Source: JALOAT01 sp041685115
Lineage (GTDB): Bacteria; Pseudomonadota; Gammaproteobacteria; Thiohalomonadales; Thiohalomonadaceae
DNA: 64,000 bases
Assembly: GCA_041685115.1 (NCBI GenBank)
Contig: JAWLGK010000019.1
Location: 8,307 to 72,306, forward strand
Direction of reading: 5' to 3'
Position 1 is the first letter of the stretch. Each line of letters opens with the position of its first letter. The translations under genes were made by a program, and so were the position numbers. Positions 46,430-55,261 of this stretch are shown here, piece after piece. The notes beneath the pieces were generated by a model that saw only the letters and a program-made list of their open reading frames with translations, made no database searches and was not told where the DNA came from.

Positions 46430-47742
46430 TGTCGCTGCAACGACGCCTCGGCGTCGGCATCGGCGTGAGCCTGGCGCTGGTGTTGCTGGCCGTGTGGGTC
46501 GCGGTGGGCTGGTCCACGCGCCGGCTCAGCGAGGACTACGTGGCCTCGCGCCTGGAACACGATGCGGAGAGCCTGCTCGCCGCGCTCAGCGTCACTCCCA
46601 CCCCCACGCTCAACACCGATGTGGTGGGCGCCGTGTACCGCCGCCCGTATTCCGGCCATTACTACACCGTCGCCGCCGGGGCCACCACGCTACGCTCACG
46701 CTCCCTCTGGGACGAGACGCTCAGCCTGGCGGCCGCGGGTGAGGAGCGCATCACGCGCATGGCCGGGCCGCAGGCACAGGCCCTGCTGGTCTACGCGCGC
46801 CGCTACACCCGCGACGGCGTGCCGGTCGACATTGCGGTGGCCGAAGACCTCGCACCCATGGAACGCAGCATCGATCAGTTCCAACGCGTGCTCGGCCTGA
46901 TCTTCGTGATCGCCGTGGCGCTGGTGCTGGCAGGCACCCGCCTGGGCATACGCCGCGGCCTCGCACCGCTCGAACAGCTCCGCGACGACGTCGCTCGCAT
47001 CGAACGCGGCGAAGCGGCCGGACTGTCCGCCGCGGCCCCCGCCGAGGTGGCGCCGCTGGTGGAGGCCATCAACCATCTGCTGCGGCTCACCGCCCAGCGC
47101 CTGGCGCGTTCGCGCACGGCCCTCGGCGACCTGGCCCACGCCCTGAAGACACCGCTCGCGCTCATCCTGCAAACCGCCGACGAGCCAGCCAACACCATGA
47201 CTGCGCCGGCGCGCGCGCGCCTGCGCAGCGAAGCGGAGCGCATCGGTGCGCTCATCGAACGCGAACTCGGGCGCGCGCGCGTGGCGGGCGCCGCGGGCCC
47301 GGGCCAGCGCTTCCGACCCGCCGCCGACGTGCCGGCGCTGCTGGAGGTGATCCGCGGGCTGTACGCGGACCGCCACCTGGCCATTGCCCAGTCCGTGCCG
47401 GCGCGCAGCTACGCCGTGGACCGCGAGGACATGCTGGAGCTGCTCGGCAACCTGCTCGACAACGCCGCCAAGTGGGCCCGCGGACGTCTCCAAGTGACAG
47501 TCGCCGATGCAGCGGACCTGCGGCTGTGCGTGGAAGACGACGGCCCGGGCTGCAGCGGCGACGAGCTCGCGCAGATCACCGGCCGCGGCGTGCGCCTGGA
47601 CGAGGCCGTGCCGGGCAGCGGCCTCGGGCTCAGCATCGTGCGCGCCATCGTCGACGGCTATGGCGGCACCCTCACCCTCGGCCGTTCCGAAGCCCTCGGT
47701 GGCCTGCGCGTCGAGGTCCGCTTCCCCGCGCATCCCGGTTGA
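46429..47742 (+). CDS. membrane sensor histidine kinase
   Basis: The 437-residue kinase has one N-terminal membrane helix (GIGVSLALVLLAVWVAVGW), a periplasmic sensor of about 130 residues, a second helix (VLGLIFVIAVALVLAGTRL), a HAMP region and a kinase core. The phosphoacceptor is His237 in LAHALKTPLALIL. The ATPase shows NLLDNAAKWAR, DDGPGC and GSGLGLSIV. It is of the QseC/PhoQ type. Co-transcription with cytochromes suggests that it senses redox, oxygen or nitric oxide state, but this is inference from position. Confidence 0.92.
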   Translation: MSLQRRLGVGIGVSLALVLLAVWVAVGWSTRRLSEDYVASRLEHDAESLLAALSVTPTPTLNTDVVGAVYRRPYSGHYYTVAAGATTLRSRSLWDETLSLAAAGEERITRMAGPQAQALLVYARRYTRDGVPVDIAVAEDLAPMERSIDQFQRVLGLIFVIAVALVLAGTRLGIRRGLAPLEQLRDDVARIERGEAAGLSAAAPAEVAPLVEAINHLLRLTAQRLARSRTALGDLAHALKTPLALILQTADEPANTMTAPARARLRSEAERIGALIERELGRARVAGAAGPGQRFRPAADVPALLEVIRGLYADRHLAIAQSVPARSYAVDREDMLELLGNLLDNAAKWARGRLQVTVADAADLRLCVEDDGPGCSGDELAQITGRGVRLDEAVPGSGLGLSIVRAIVDGYGGTLTLGRSEALGGLRVEVRFPAHPG

Positions 47743-47798
47743 GTGCCATCTTGTATGATTCGGGGCCAGCCTGCGCCCGAGCGCCACAAGGACACACC

Positions 47799-50399
47799 AT
47801 GAAACGCTCCCTCAAAATCCTCGCCTGGATACTCGGCGGCCTGGTGCTGCTCGTGCTGGCCGCGGTGATCGCCGTGCCGCTGCTGGTGGATCCCAACGAC
47901 TACCGCGACCACATCGCCGGCCTGGTGCAGAAACAGACCGGCCGTGAACTGGTCATCGAAGGCGACATCGGGCTTTCCGTATTCCCCTGGTTGGGCGTGA
48001 AGCTGGGCGAGACGCGCCTGGGCAATGCGCCGGGCTTCGGCCCCGAGCCCTTCGCGCAGGTGCAGCGGGCGCAGGTGCGTGTGAAGGTCCTGCCCCTGCT
48101 GCGCCGCGAGGTGCAGGTGGACACCCTCGCGCTGGACGGCCTGCGCCTGCAACTGGCACGCAACGCACAGGGTGTGAGCAACTGGGACGATCTCCTGAAA
48201 CGCGCCGAGGTCGAGGCCGAGCAGCGGCCAGAGCCGGCGCCCGGCGAGCGACCGCCGCGCGAACTCGGCGCCCTCGCCGTGGGCGGCGTGCGCATCCGTG
48301 ATGCCCAGGTGATGTGGGACGACCGCATGGCCGGGCAACACGTGGAGGTGAAGAACCTGGCCCTGGAAACCGGCGCGCTGGACCTGCAATCGCCCTTCCC
48401 GCTGCACCTTGCGGCCGACGTGGCGAGCAACGCCCCCGAGGTGAGCGGTCACATCGCCCTGGACGCCGAGGTGCTCGCGAACCTGACCGCCGAGTGCTAC
48501 GCGCTGAACGGCCTGGCCCTGGACCTGCGGCTCGCCAGCCCGCTGCTGCCCGGCGGCCAACTGGCCGCCCAGCTCGCCGCCGACGCCAGCGCTGAGCTGA
48601 AGGCCCAGACCGCCGAGCTCTCCGCCCTGACCCTGGACGCCTTCGGCCTGCGCCTCACCGGCCGCGCCAACGCCAGCGGCATCCTGGAGGCCCCCGAAGG
48701 TAAGGCCGAGCTGAACGGCGCGGTGCGCGATGGCCAACAGTTCTCCGCCGCCCTCAAAGCCCTCACCGGCATGAGCCTGGAGGCGGAAGCCGTGAAGGAC
48801 GGCCGCGTCACCCTGCAGGCGGAGGCCTCCCTGCCCAAGGGCACGGCGCGCCTGGCGCGCTTCGAACTGAACGCGCTCGGCACCAGCCTGAACCTCGCTG
48901 CCGAGGCCACCGGCCTGCCCGCGGCCGCGCTGGCCAAGGGCCAACTCACCGCCGAAGTGAAAAACGGCGCCGCCCTGCGCGGCCTGCTGCCGCCGGACCT
49001 GGACCCCGCCAGCCTCAGCGGTGCGCGCCTCAGCTCCAGCTTCCGCTTCGACCAGGCGAAACAGACCGCCCAGCTCCCCGACCTGCACCTGGCCGCCCTG
49101 GGCCTCGACCTGCGCGGCGACGTGAACGCCAGCGGACTCCTCGGTGAGGCGCCGAAGGCCGCGGGCACGCTCACGGTGGACGAGTTCGTGCCACGCAGCC
49201 TGTTAGAAAAACTGGGCGTGAAACTGCCCGACATGGCCGATCCCAACACCCTCTCCCGCGCCGCGCTCGCCACGGGCTTCGAGGCCTCACCCGCGCACCT
49301 GGCCGTCAGCGACCTGAAGCTGCGCTTCGACGACACCACCGCCCAAGGCCGACTGTCGCTTCGCAACTTCGCCAAGCCGGTGATCCGCTACGACCTCGAC
49401 GTCGATCAGCTGGACGCGGACCGCTACCTGCCGCCGCCCGCCACACAACAGGCCGCGCGACCATCGACACCGCCGCTCGGCCCCGCCGCCGCGGCCGCGT
49501 CAACGCAACTGCCCCTGGACCTGCTGCGCAGCCTGGACGTGGACGGCACCCTGCGCGTGGGCCGGCTCAAGGCCGCCAACATGCAGGTCGGCCAGGTGCG
49601 CGCCACCCTGCGCGCCGCCGGCGGCCGGCTGCGCCTGAACCCGCTCGGCGCCACGCTCTACGGCGGCAGCTACGCGGGCAACCTGGGCCTGGACGTGCGC
49701 GGCGAGGTGCCGGCCCTGTCCATGGACGAAAAACTTACCGGCGTGCAGGTGGGTCCGCTGCTCAAGGACTTCATGGGCAAGGACTACGTCACCGGCCGCG
49801 CCCGGCTGGCGGCGAAACTCACCGCGCGCGGCAGCGAGCCCATGGCCATCCGCAACAGCCTCACGGGCACCGCCAACTTCGCCTTCCAGGACGGCGCGGT
49901 GAACGGCATCAACATCGCCCAGCTGCTGCGCGAGGCCCTGGCCCGCTTCAAGGGCCAGCCGGTGCCTAAGGAAGAGACGCGCAGCACCGATTTCACGGAG
50001 CTCAAGGGCTCGCTCACGGTGAAGAACGGCCTGGTCGACAACCAGGACCTCACCGCCAACTCACCCCTGTTGCGCGTGCGCGGCAACGGCACCGCGCACC
50101 TGGGCACCGAAAAGGTCGACTACCGCGTCGACACCACGGTGGTCGGCAGCCTGGAGGGCCAGGGCGGGGCGGGACTAAAGGAACTTTCCGGCCTCACCGT
50201 GCCCGTGCAGATCACCGGCAGCTTCACCGAGCCGCGCTTCAACGTGCCCATCGGCCAGCTGCTGGAGGAACGGGCGAAACAGCGCCTCGACGCGGAAAAG
50301 CGCAAACAGAAGGAACGCCTGGAAAAACGCCTCGACGAAGAGAAGAAGCGCCTCGAAGAGAAGCTGCAAGACCGCTTCAAGGACCTGCTCAGGCGATGA
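47799..50399 (+). CDS. asmA: AsmA-family protein
   Basis: The 866-residue protein has one N-terminal membrane anchor (ILAWILGGLVLLVLAAVIAV) followed by the AsmA start LLVDPNDYRDHIAGLVQKQTGRELVIEGDI and a long periplasmic beta-rich body. AsmA-like proteins are bridge-like lipid transfer proteins that affect outer-membrane lipid homeostasis. The C-terminus is a highly charged helix rich in Glu, Lys and Arg (about the last 45 residues), which is unusual and probably forms a coiled coil. AAGGA supports the ATG at 47799. It overlaps mutY by 4 nt. Confidence 0.88.
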   Translation: MKRSLKILAWILGGLVLLVLAAVIAVPLLVDPNDYRDHIAGLVQKQTGRELVIEGDIGLSVFPWLGVKLGETRLGNAPGFGPEPFAQVQRAQVRVKVLPLLRREVQVDTLALDGLRLQLARNAQGVSNWDDLLKRAEVEAEQRPEPAPGERPPRELGALAVGGVRIRDAQVMWDDRMAGQHVEVKNLALETGALDLQSPFPLHLAADVASNAPEVSGHIALDAEVLANLTAECYALNGLALDLRLASPLLPGGQLAAQLAADASAELKAQTAELSALTLDAFGLRLTGRANASGILEAPEGKAELNGAVRDGQQFSAALKALTGMSLEAEAVKDGRVTLQAEASLPKGTARLARFELNALGTSLNLAAEATGLPAAALAKGQLTAEVKNGAALRGLLPPDLDPASLSGARLSSSFRFDQAKQTAQLPDLHLAALGLDLRGDVNASGLLGEAPKAAGTLTVDEFVPRSLLEKLGVKLPDMADPNTLSRAALATGFEASPAHLAVSDLKLRFDDTTAQGRLSLRNFAKPVIRYDLDVDQLDADRYLPPPATQQAARPSTPPLGPAAAAASTQLPLDLLRSLDVDGTLRVGRLKAANMQVGQVRATLRAAGGRLRLNPLGATLYGGSYAGNLGLDVRGEVPALSMDEKLTGVQVGPLLKDFMGKDYVTGRARLAAKLTARGSEPMAIRNSLTGTANFAFQDGAVNGINIAQLLREALARFKGQPVPKEETRSTDFTELKGSLTVKNGLVDNQDLTANSPLLRVRGNGTAHLGTEKVDYRVDTTVVGSLEGQGGAGLKELSGLTVPVQITGSFTEPRFNVPIGQLLEERAKQRLDAEKRKQKERLEKRLDEEKKRLEEKLQDRFKDLLRR

Positions 50400-51475
50400 G
50401 CTTCGCCGCCCGCCTGCTGCGCTGGTACGACCGCCACGGCCGCAAGGACCTGCCCTGGCAGCGCGCCCGCACGCCCTATGCGGTGTGGGTGTCCGAGGTG
50501 ATGTTGCAGCAGACCCAGGTCGCCACGGTGATCCCGTACTTCGAGCACATCATGGCGCGCTTCCCGGACGTGGCCGCCCTCGCCGACGCGCCGCTCGACG
50601 CCGTGCTCGCCCACTGGAGCGGCCTCGGTTATTACAGCCGCGCGCGCAACCTGCACCGCGCCGCGCAGCAGATTCGCGACGCGCACGGCGGCGCGTTTCC
50701 CGAGCACATGGACGCCGTCACCGCCCTGCCGGGCATCGGCCGCTCCACCGCCGGCGCCATCCTCGCCCAGGCCCTGGGCCGGCGCCACGCCATCCTGGAC
50801 GGCAACGTGAAACGCGTGCTCACGCGCCACCGCGCCATCGACGGCTGGCCGGGCCAGAGCGCCGTGGAGCGCCGGCTGTGGGACATCGCCGAGGCCGAGA
50901 CGCCACACGCGCGCGTGGCCGACTACACCCAGGCCATCATGGACCTGGGCGCCACCGTGTGCAGCCGCGCGCGTCCGCGCTGCACCGCCTGCCCCGTCGC
51001 TTCCGACTGCGCCGCCCATGCCGCTGGTACCGTCGCGCGCTATCCCGCCCCCAAGCCGCGCAAGGCCCTGCCGGTGCGGCAGACGCGCATGCTGCTCGTC
51101 ACCAACGCAGACGGCGAGGTGTGGCTGGAAAAGCGCCCGCCGAGCGGCATCTGGGGCGGCCTGTGGAGCCTGCCGGAGCTGTCCGCGCACACCACGCCGG
51201 AAGAGTGGGCGGTCAGCTTCGGCGCACGCCTGCACGCGCTGGCGACGTGGTCACCCCTTCGCCATACTTTCAGCCACTTCCACCTGGACATCACGCCGCT
51301 GCACCTCGCCGTCGCTGCGCCCGCGCGCGTGATGGAAGCGGAACGCGGCCTCTGGTATAAACCTGAGCTTTCCAATCAACTAGGCCTGCCGGCGCCCGTG
51401 GCGCGCCTGCTCAAGGCCCTCGAACAAGAAGGAACCGGACATGACCCGAATGGTGCATTGCGTGAAGCTGGGTAG
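50396..51475 (+). CDS. mutY: A/G-specific adenine glycosylase
   Basis: The 359-residue MutY removes adenine opposite 8-oxoguanine. It shows the helix-hairpin-helix LPGIGRSTAGAILAQALG with the nearby catalytic aspartate region AILDGNVKRVLTR, the conserved EVMLQQTQV with catalytic glutamate, the [4Fe-4S] cysteines CSRARPRCTACPVASDC, and a Nudix-like C-terminal domain that recognises 8-oxoG. Its start overlaps the asmA stop in ATGA. Its end overlaps yggX by 35 nt in another frame, which repeats the E. coli mutY-yggX order. Confidence 0.96.
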   Translation: MSFAARLLRWYDRHGRKDLPWQRARTPYAVWVSEVMLQQTQVATVIPYFEHIMARFPDVAALADAPLDAVLAHWSGLGYYSRARNLHRAAQQIRDAHGGAFPEHMDAVTALPGIGRSTAGAILAQALGRRHAILDGNVKRVLTRHRAIDGWPGQSAVERRLWDIAEAETPHARVADYTQAIMDLGATVCSRARPRCTACPVASDCAAHAAGTVARYPAPKPRKALPVRQTRMLLVTNADGEVWLEKRPPSGIWGGLWSLPELSAHTTPEEWAVSFGARLHALATWSPLRHTFSHFHLDITPLHLAVAAPARVMEAERGLWYKPELSNQLGLPAPVARLLKALEQEGTGHDPNGALREAG

Positions 51476-51713
51476 AGAAGCCGAAGGCCTGGAGCGCCAG
51501 CCCTATCCCGGCGAACTCGGCAAGCGCATCTTCGAAAACATCTCCAAGGAGGCCTGGGGCATGTGGCTGCGCCAGCAGACCATGCTCATCAACGAATACC
51601 GTCTCAGCCCCATCAACCCCAAGCACCGCGAGATGCTCGAAGGCGAGATGGAAAAGTTCTTCTTCGGCGCCGGCAGCACCCAGCCCGAGGGCTACGTCCC
51701 GCCCAATAACTGA
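51441..51713 (+). CDS. yggX: Fe(2+)-trafficking/oxidative damage protection protein YggX
   Basis: This 90-residue protein protects iron-sulfur enzymes against oxidants. Family motifs are MVHCVKLGREAEGL at the start, YPGELGKRIFENISKEAWG and LINEYRLSPINPKHREMLE. Its start lies inside the 3' end of mutY with AAGGAA 6 nt before the ATG, so both genes are expressed together and serve related oxidative-damage roles. The 224-nt gap that follows shows no gene. Confidence 0.95.
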   Translation: MTRMVHCVKLGREAEGLERQPYPGELGKRIFENISKEAWGMWLRQQTMLINEYRLSPINPKHREMLEGEMEKFFFGAGSTQPEGYVPPNN

Positions 51714-51937
51714 CTCAGCACCCCTCGTGGACGAGGTGACGGAATGGCGCCCGTCGCCTCTTCCACGCTGCCGGACCCGTCTTCACACCACGGCAGCCGC
51801 TGGCCGCCTCCGAGGTGCACCCCTCGTCGTTATCCGACCGCCCTGTGCGTACGCGCATTCGGTATGCGGGTTGTGTCGGGGCATCGCCATGATGTTTTGC
51901 TCTATCATCGGGCTCTCAGCCCGTAGCCGTTGCCGTC

Positions 51938-53269
51938 ATGACCCAGGACATCCAGACCGGCCAAGCCATTCTCGACCTCATCGCCCGCCAGTTCCCTGCC
52001 ACGGCGGACTACCCCGGGCTCGTTGGCCTGACGGCACTGGCGCTGCTCATGGGCGTTTCACTTGGCCTGTTTCCGTTGGCACGGCGCTACGCCGTGGGCC
52101 TGGTGCATCGGTTTGTTCAGCTCAGCCAGTCGAACTGGGCGGCCAAGTTGATGAGTGCCGGCTTTTTCCAGCGCGCGGCCTGGATCGTGCCGCCCGTGGC
52201 GTTCTACCAGGGCCTGCGTATCGTGCCTGCGCTGCCTGCCGCAGTCACCGAATTCCTGGGGCGCGTTACGCTGGCGATCATCGCGGTCGTGGTGGTGCGC
52301 ACGTTTTCGGCCGCGCTCAAGGCCACCAACGCCATCTACATCAGCTATCCGATGGCGCGAAACCGCCCCATCAACAGTTATCTGCAGATCCTCAACATCG
52401 TCGCCCACTTGTTTGCCGTGATTGCGATTATCGCGGTGCTCATGGGGCGGTCACCGTGGCTGTTCGTGAGCGGCCTGGGTGCGGCCATGGCCATCATCCT
52501 GCTGGTGTTTCGTGATACCCTGCTGTCGCTGGTGGCCGGCATTCAGCTCACCACCAACAACCTCATCCAGCTCGGCGACTGGATCGAGATGCCGCAGTTC
52601 GGCGCCGACGGTGACGTGGTGGATATCTCCCTGCACGCCATCCGGGTGTGCAACTGGGACAAGACCATCACGGTCATCCCCACCCACAAGTTTCTCGACA
52701 ACGCCTTCAAGAACTGGCGCGGCATGTGGGAAGCCGGAGGGCGGCGCATCAAGCGCGCGTTCAATGTGGACATGTCGAGCATCCGGTTCCTGACGGAAGA
52801 AGAGATCGAACGTTTCAGCCGCTTCGCCCTGTTGCACGACTACATGGACGCGAAGAAGAAGGAACTGGAAGAACACAACCACAAGCACAGCAGCGATGGT
52901 CGCCTCATTGCCAACGCCCGGCGGCTCACCAATGTGGGCACCCTGCGCGCCTATATCATCAATTACCTGCGTCAACACCCGAAAGTCCACCAGGGCATGA
53001 CGCTGCTGGTGCGTCAGCTGCAACCGACGCCCCAGGGGCTGCCCATCGAAATCTACGTCTTCTCCGCCGATATCGGCTGGGTGAATTACGAGGGCATCCA
53101 GGCGGATATTTTCGATCACGTCCTCGCCATGGTTCCGGAATTCGGGCTGAACGTATACCAGGAACCCAGCGGGCGGGACATGCGCGCCCTGCTCGCCGGC
53201 TCGGTCGCGCAGGCATCAGTGCTGCAAGACGCGGACGCAATGGGCGCGATGCGTCGAAAGGGCGCCTGA
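51938..53269 (+). CDS. mechanosensitive ion channel, MscS family (YbdG-like)
   Basis: The 443-residue protein has about five membrane helices in the first 190 residues and then the MscS pore and beta domain: FRDTLLSLVAGIQLTTNNLI and LGDWIEMPQFGADGDVVDIS, followed by TVIPTHKFLDNAFKNW. A long cytoplasmic C-terminal part (RRIKRAF... to QPTPQGLPIEIYVFSADI) resembles YbdG/MscM-type channels. It releases solutes on hypo-osmotic shock. The ATG at 51938 has only a weak ribosome site, so the start is less certain. The DUF167 gene starts immediately after its stop. Confidence 0.88.
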   Translation: MTQDIQTGQAILDLIARQFPATADYPGLVGLTALALLMGVSLGLFPLARRYAVGLVHRFVQLSQSNWAAKLMSAGFFQRAAWIVPPVAFYQGLRIVPALPAAVTEFLGRVTLAIIAVVVVRTFSAALKATNAIYISYPMARNRPINSYLQILNIVAHLFAVIAIIAVLMGRSPWLFVSGLGAAMAIILLVFRDTLLSLVAGIQLTTNNLIQLGDWIEMPQFGADGDVVDISLHAIRVCNWDKTITVIPTHKFLDNAFKNWRGMWEAGGRRIKRAFNVDMSSIRFLTEEEIERFSRFALLHDYMDAKKKELEEHNHKHSSDGRLIANARRLTNVGTLRAYIINYLRQHPKVHQGMTLLVRQLQPTPQGLPIEIYVFSADIGWVNYEGIQADIFDHVLAMVPEFGLNVYQEPSGRDMRALLAGSVAQASVLQDADAMGAMRRKGA

Positions 53270-53557
53270 ATGCCGTTCTGCCATTGGGAAGACGACACCC
53301 TTGTGCTCAACGTCCTCGGGCGCCCGCGTGCGGAGCAGACGCGCATCGGCGGTGTGATTGGCGAACAGCTGGAGATCCACGTGGCCGAAAAACCGGTGCG
53401 CGGCCGTGCCACCGCGCACATGGTGCGATTTCTTGCCGGGGAGTTTCAGGTGGACGAGGCGGCCATCGAGGTGGTGTTCGGTGTGTACCACGTGAACAAG
53501 CAACTGCGCATCACCGCGCCGCGTCGCCTGCCCGAACCCATTCCGCCGCCGGGCTGA
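53270..53557 (+). CDS. DUF167 (YggU) family protein
   Basis: The 95-residue protein matches the YggU/DUF167 pattern: DDTLVLNVLGRPRAEQTRI in place of the usual strand and conserved Lys/Arg, then KPVRGRATAHMVRFLAGEF (normally P-x-x-G-x-A-N-x-x-L). The function of the family is unknown. The ATG directly follows the MscS stop with no gap, and the stop codon is directly adjacent to the stop of the sugar dehydrogenase gene on the other strand (53557/53558). Confidence 0.75.
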   Translation: MPFCHWEDDTLVLNVLGRPRAEQTRIGGVIGEQLEIHVAEKPVRGRATAHMVRFLAGEFQVDEAAIEVVFGVYHVNKQLRITAPRRLPEPIPPPG

Positions 53558-54691
53558 TCAACGCGCGCGTTCGGGCGACACGCGCAGGATGCGGCCGGCG
53601 TCCTCGTCGGTGAGGACATACACCGCGCCCTCCGGCCCCTGCACCACATCACGCACGCGCGCGTCGAGCGCGATGCGTTCCACTTCCTTCGCGCTCTTGC
53701 CGTCCTGTTGCAGGCGCACGATGGCCTTGGCCACCAGCCCGCCCACCAGGATGTCGCCCTGCCATTCCGGGAATAGCGTGCCCGTGTAGAAGGTCATGCC
53801 CGAGGGCGCGATGACCGGTGTCCACTGGTAGATGGATTGCGCCAGATCAGAGCGCGTGTCCGGATCGGGGATGCCGCGCAGGTTGTAGTGCCGGCCCCAA
53901 CTCACCAGCGGCCAGCCGTAGTTGCGGCCCGCCTCGACGATGTTCAGCTCGTCGCCGCCGCGCGGGCCGTGCTCGATGGCCCACAGCGCACCGGTCTGCG
54001 GGTGGATGGCGGCGGCCTGCACGTTGCGGTGTCCATAGGACCAGATGGCCGGAGCCACGTCGCCCCGATTCACGAAGGGGTTGTCGGGCGGAATGCCGCC
54101 GTCCGGGCGGATGCGGAGGATCTTGCCGATGGTATTGGACAGATCCTGCGCCGGCTCGAACTTGAAGCGTTCACCCGTGGTGACGAACAGATTGCCGTCC
54201 GGTGCAAAGGCGAGGCGCGAACCGAAGTGATTGCCGCCGCCCAGCTTCGGCAGTTGCCGGAAAATCACCTGCATGTCGCGCAGCGCACTGTCCTCCAGGT
54301 GGCCACGCGCCACGGCGGTGGAGGCGCCACCCTCACCGGGTTCGGCATAGGAGACATAGACGAGGCGGTTTTTTGCGAACGCCGGATCCAGCGCCACGTC
54401 CAGCAAGCCGCCCTGGCCCTCGGCGAACACCTCCGGCACGCCGGCCAGCGGCGCACCCACGCGGCCTTCAGGCGTGACGAGGCGCAGACGCCCGGGCCGC
54501 TCCGTCACGAGCATGCGCCCGTCCGGAAGGAATTCGAGGCCCCAGGGATGTTCGAGGCCCTCGGCCACGGTCTCCACGCGCAGCGCTCCGGCGCTGCTGT
54601 CGATGGTCGGCGCCTGCGCCGAGACAAGCCCGGGCACCCAGGCACCGAGCGCACACAGGGTGGCCAGCAACGTTTTCATGCTCAGGTGCAT
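53558..54691 (-). CDS. PQQ-dependent aldose sugar dehydrogenase-like protein (YliI family)
   Basis: The 377-residue periplasmic protein has a signal peptide (MKTLLATLCALGAWVPGLVSA) and a six-bladed propeller of the soluble glucose dehydrogenase/YliI family: EHPWGLEFLPDGRMLVTERP, the blade EGQGGLLDVALDPAFAKN, WSYGHRNVQAAAI and EHGPRGGDELNIVE. These enzymes oxidise aldoses with PQQ and pass electrons to respiratory cytochromes or quinone. No PQQ synthesis genes are in the window. The start at 54691 gives four residues before MKT. A start at 54679 is equally possible. Confidence 0.87.
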   Translation of the reverse strand: MHLSMKTLLATLCALGAWVPGLVSAQAPTIDSSAGALRVETVAEGLEHPWGLEFLPDGRMLVTERPGRLRLVTPEGRVGAPLAGVPEVFAEGQGGLLDVALDPAFAKNRLVYVSYAEPGEGGASTAVARGHLEDSALRDMQVIFRQLPKLGGGNHFGSRLAFAPDGNLFVTTGERFKFEPAQDLSNTIGKILRIRPDGGIPPDNPFVNRGDVAPAIWSYGHRNVQAAAIHPQTGALWAIEHGPRGGDELNIVEAGRNYGWPLVSWGRHYNLRGIPDPDTRSDLAQSIYQWTPVIAPSGMTFYTGTLFPEWQGDILVGGLVAKAIVRLQQDGKSAKEVERIALDARVRDVVQGPEGAVYVLTDEDAGRILRVSPERAR

Positions 54692-54764
54692 AGGCCCACC
54701 GCTCCAGATAACGATCGAGGCTCGAAGTATGGGCAACCCGCCGCCTGTGGGCCAGGTGAGGGAC

Positions 54765-55163
54765 TCAGCCGGCCTTGGGCATATAAGCGCAGTAGCCGGG
54801 CCGCGGCCCCACCTGCGGGTGATTGCGACAGGTATCCGGGCGCTTTTCGTAGACGGTGCAGCGACGCGTGCGGCCGTCCAGCAACACGCAATCGTTGTTG
54901 GACATCCGTGCCAGGGTGAACAGCTGGCTGCGATGGTTGTAGCGCTCGACGATGCCGGCCTTGACCAGCCGCCGCGCGACATCCTTCGCCGGCCCGCCGG
55001 CCTCGAACTCATCCACCAGGCCGAGCCGCACCAGATCGCCCATGCGCACTTCGGCGGGCAGGGTGCAGCAGGTGGCGCGGCAATCACGGCACAAGCCGTT
55101 GCGATACTTCACCCAGGTTTCAAGCCGATCCAGGTCGGCGGCATAATGGACCGGAATTTTCAT
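54765..55163 (-). CDS. YkgJ-type cysteine cluster protein
   Basis: This 132-residue cytoplasmic protein has the cysteine pattern of the YkgJ/UPF0153 family: CRDCRATCC near residue 25, NDCVLL, RRCTVYEKRPDTCRNH and YCAYMP. The arrangement suggests binding of zinc or an iron-sulfur cluster, with no defined reaction. The start at 55163 (MKIPVHYAADLDRLE) was chosen over one 12 codons earlier because the extension shows no family similarity. It is downstream of no gene on its strand and reads towards the sugar dehydrogenase. Confidence 0.78.
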   Translation of the reverse strand: MKIPVHYAADLDRLETWVKYRNGLCRDCRATCCTLPAEVRMGDLVRLGLVDEFEAGGPAKDVARRLVKAGIVERYNHRSQLFTLARMSNNDCVLLDGRTRRCTVYEKRPDTCRNHPQVGPRPGYCAYMPKAG

Positions 55164-55261
55164 GGCGATGCGAGAACAGTGTGAGCGCCGATCTTGCACG
55201 AGCGCGGGCGGGCAGGAAAGGTGCTATGCGCCAGGTGTGAAAATCAACCAGGATGACGACG

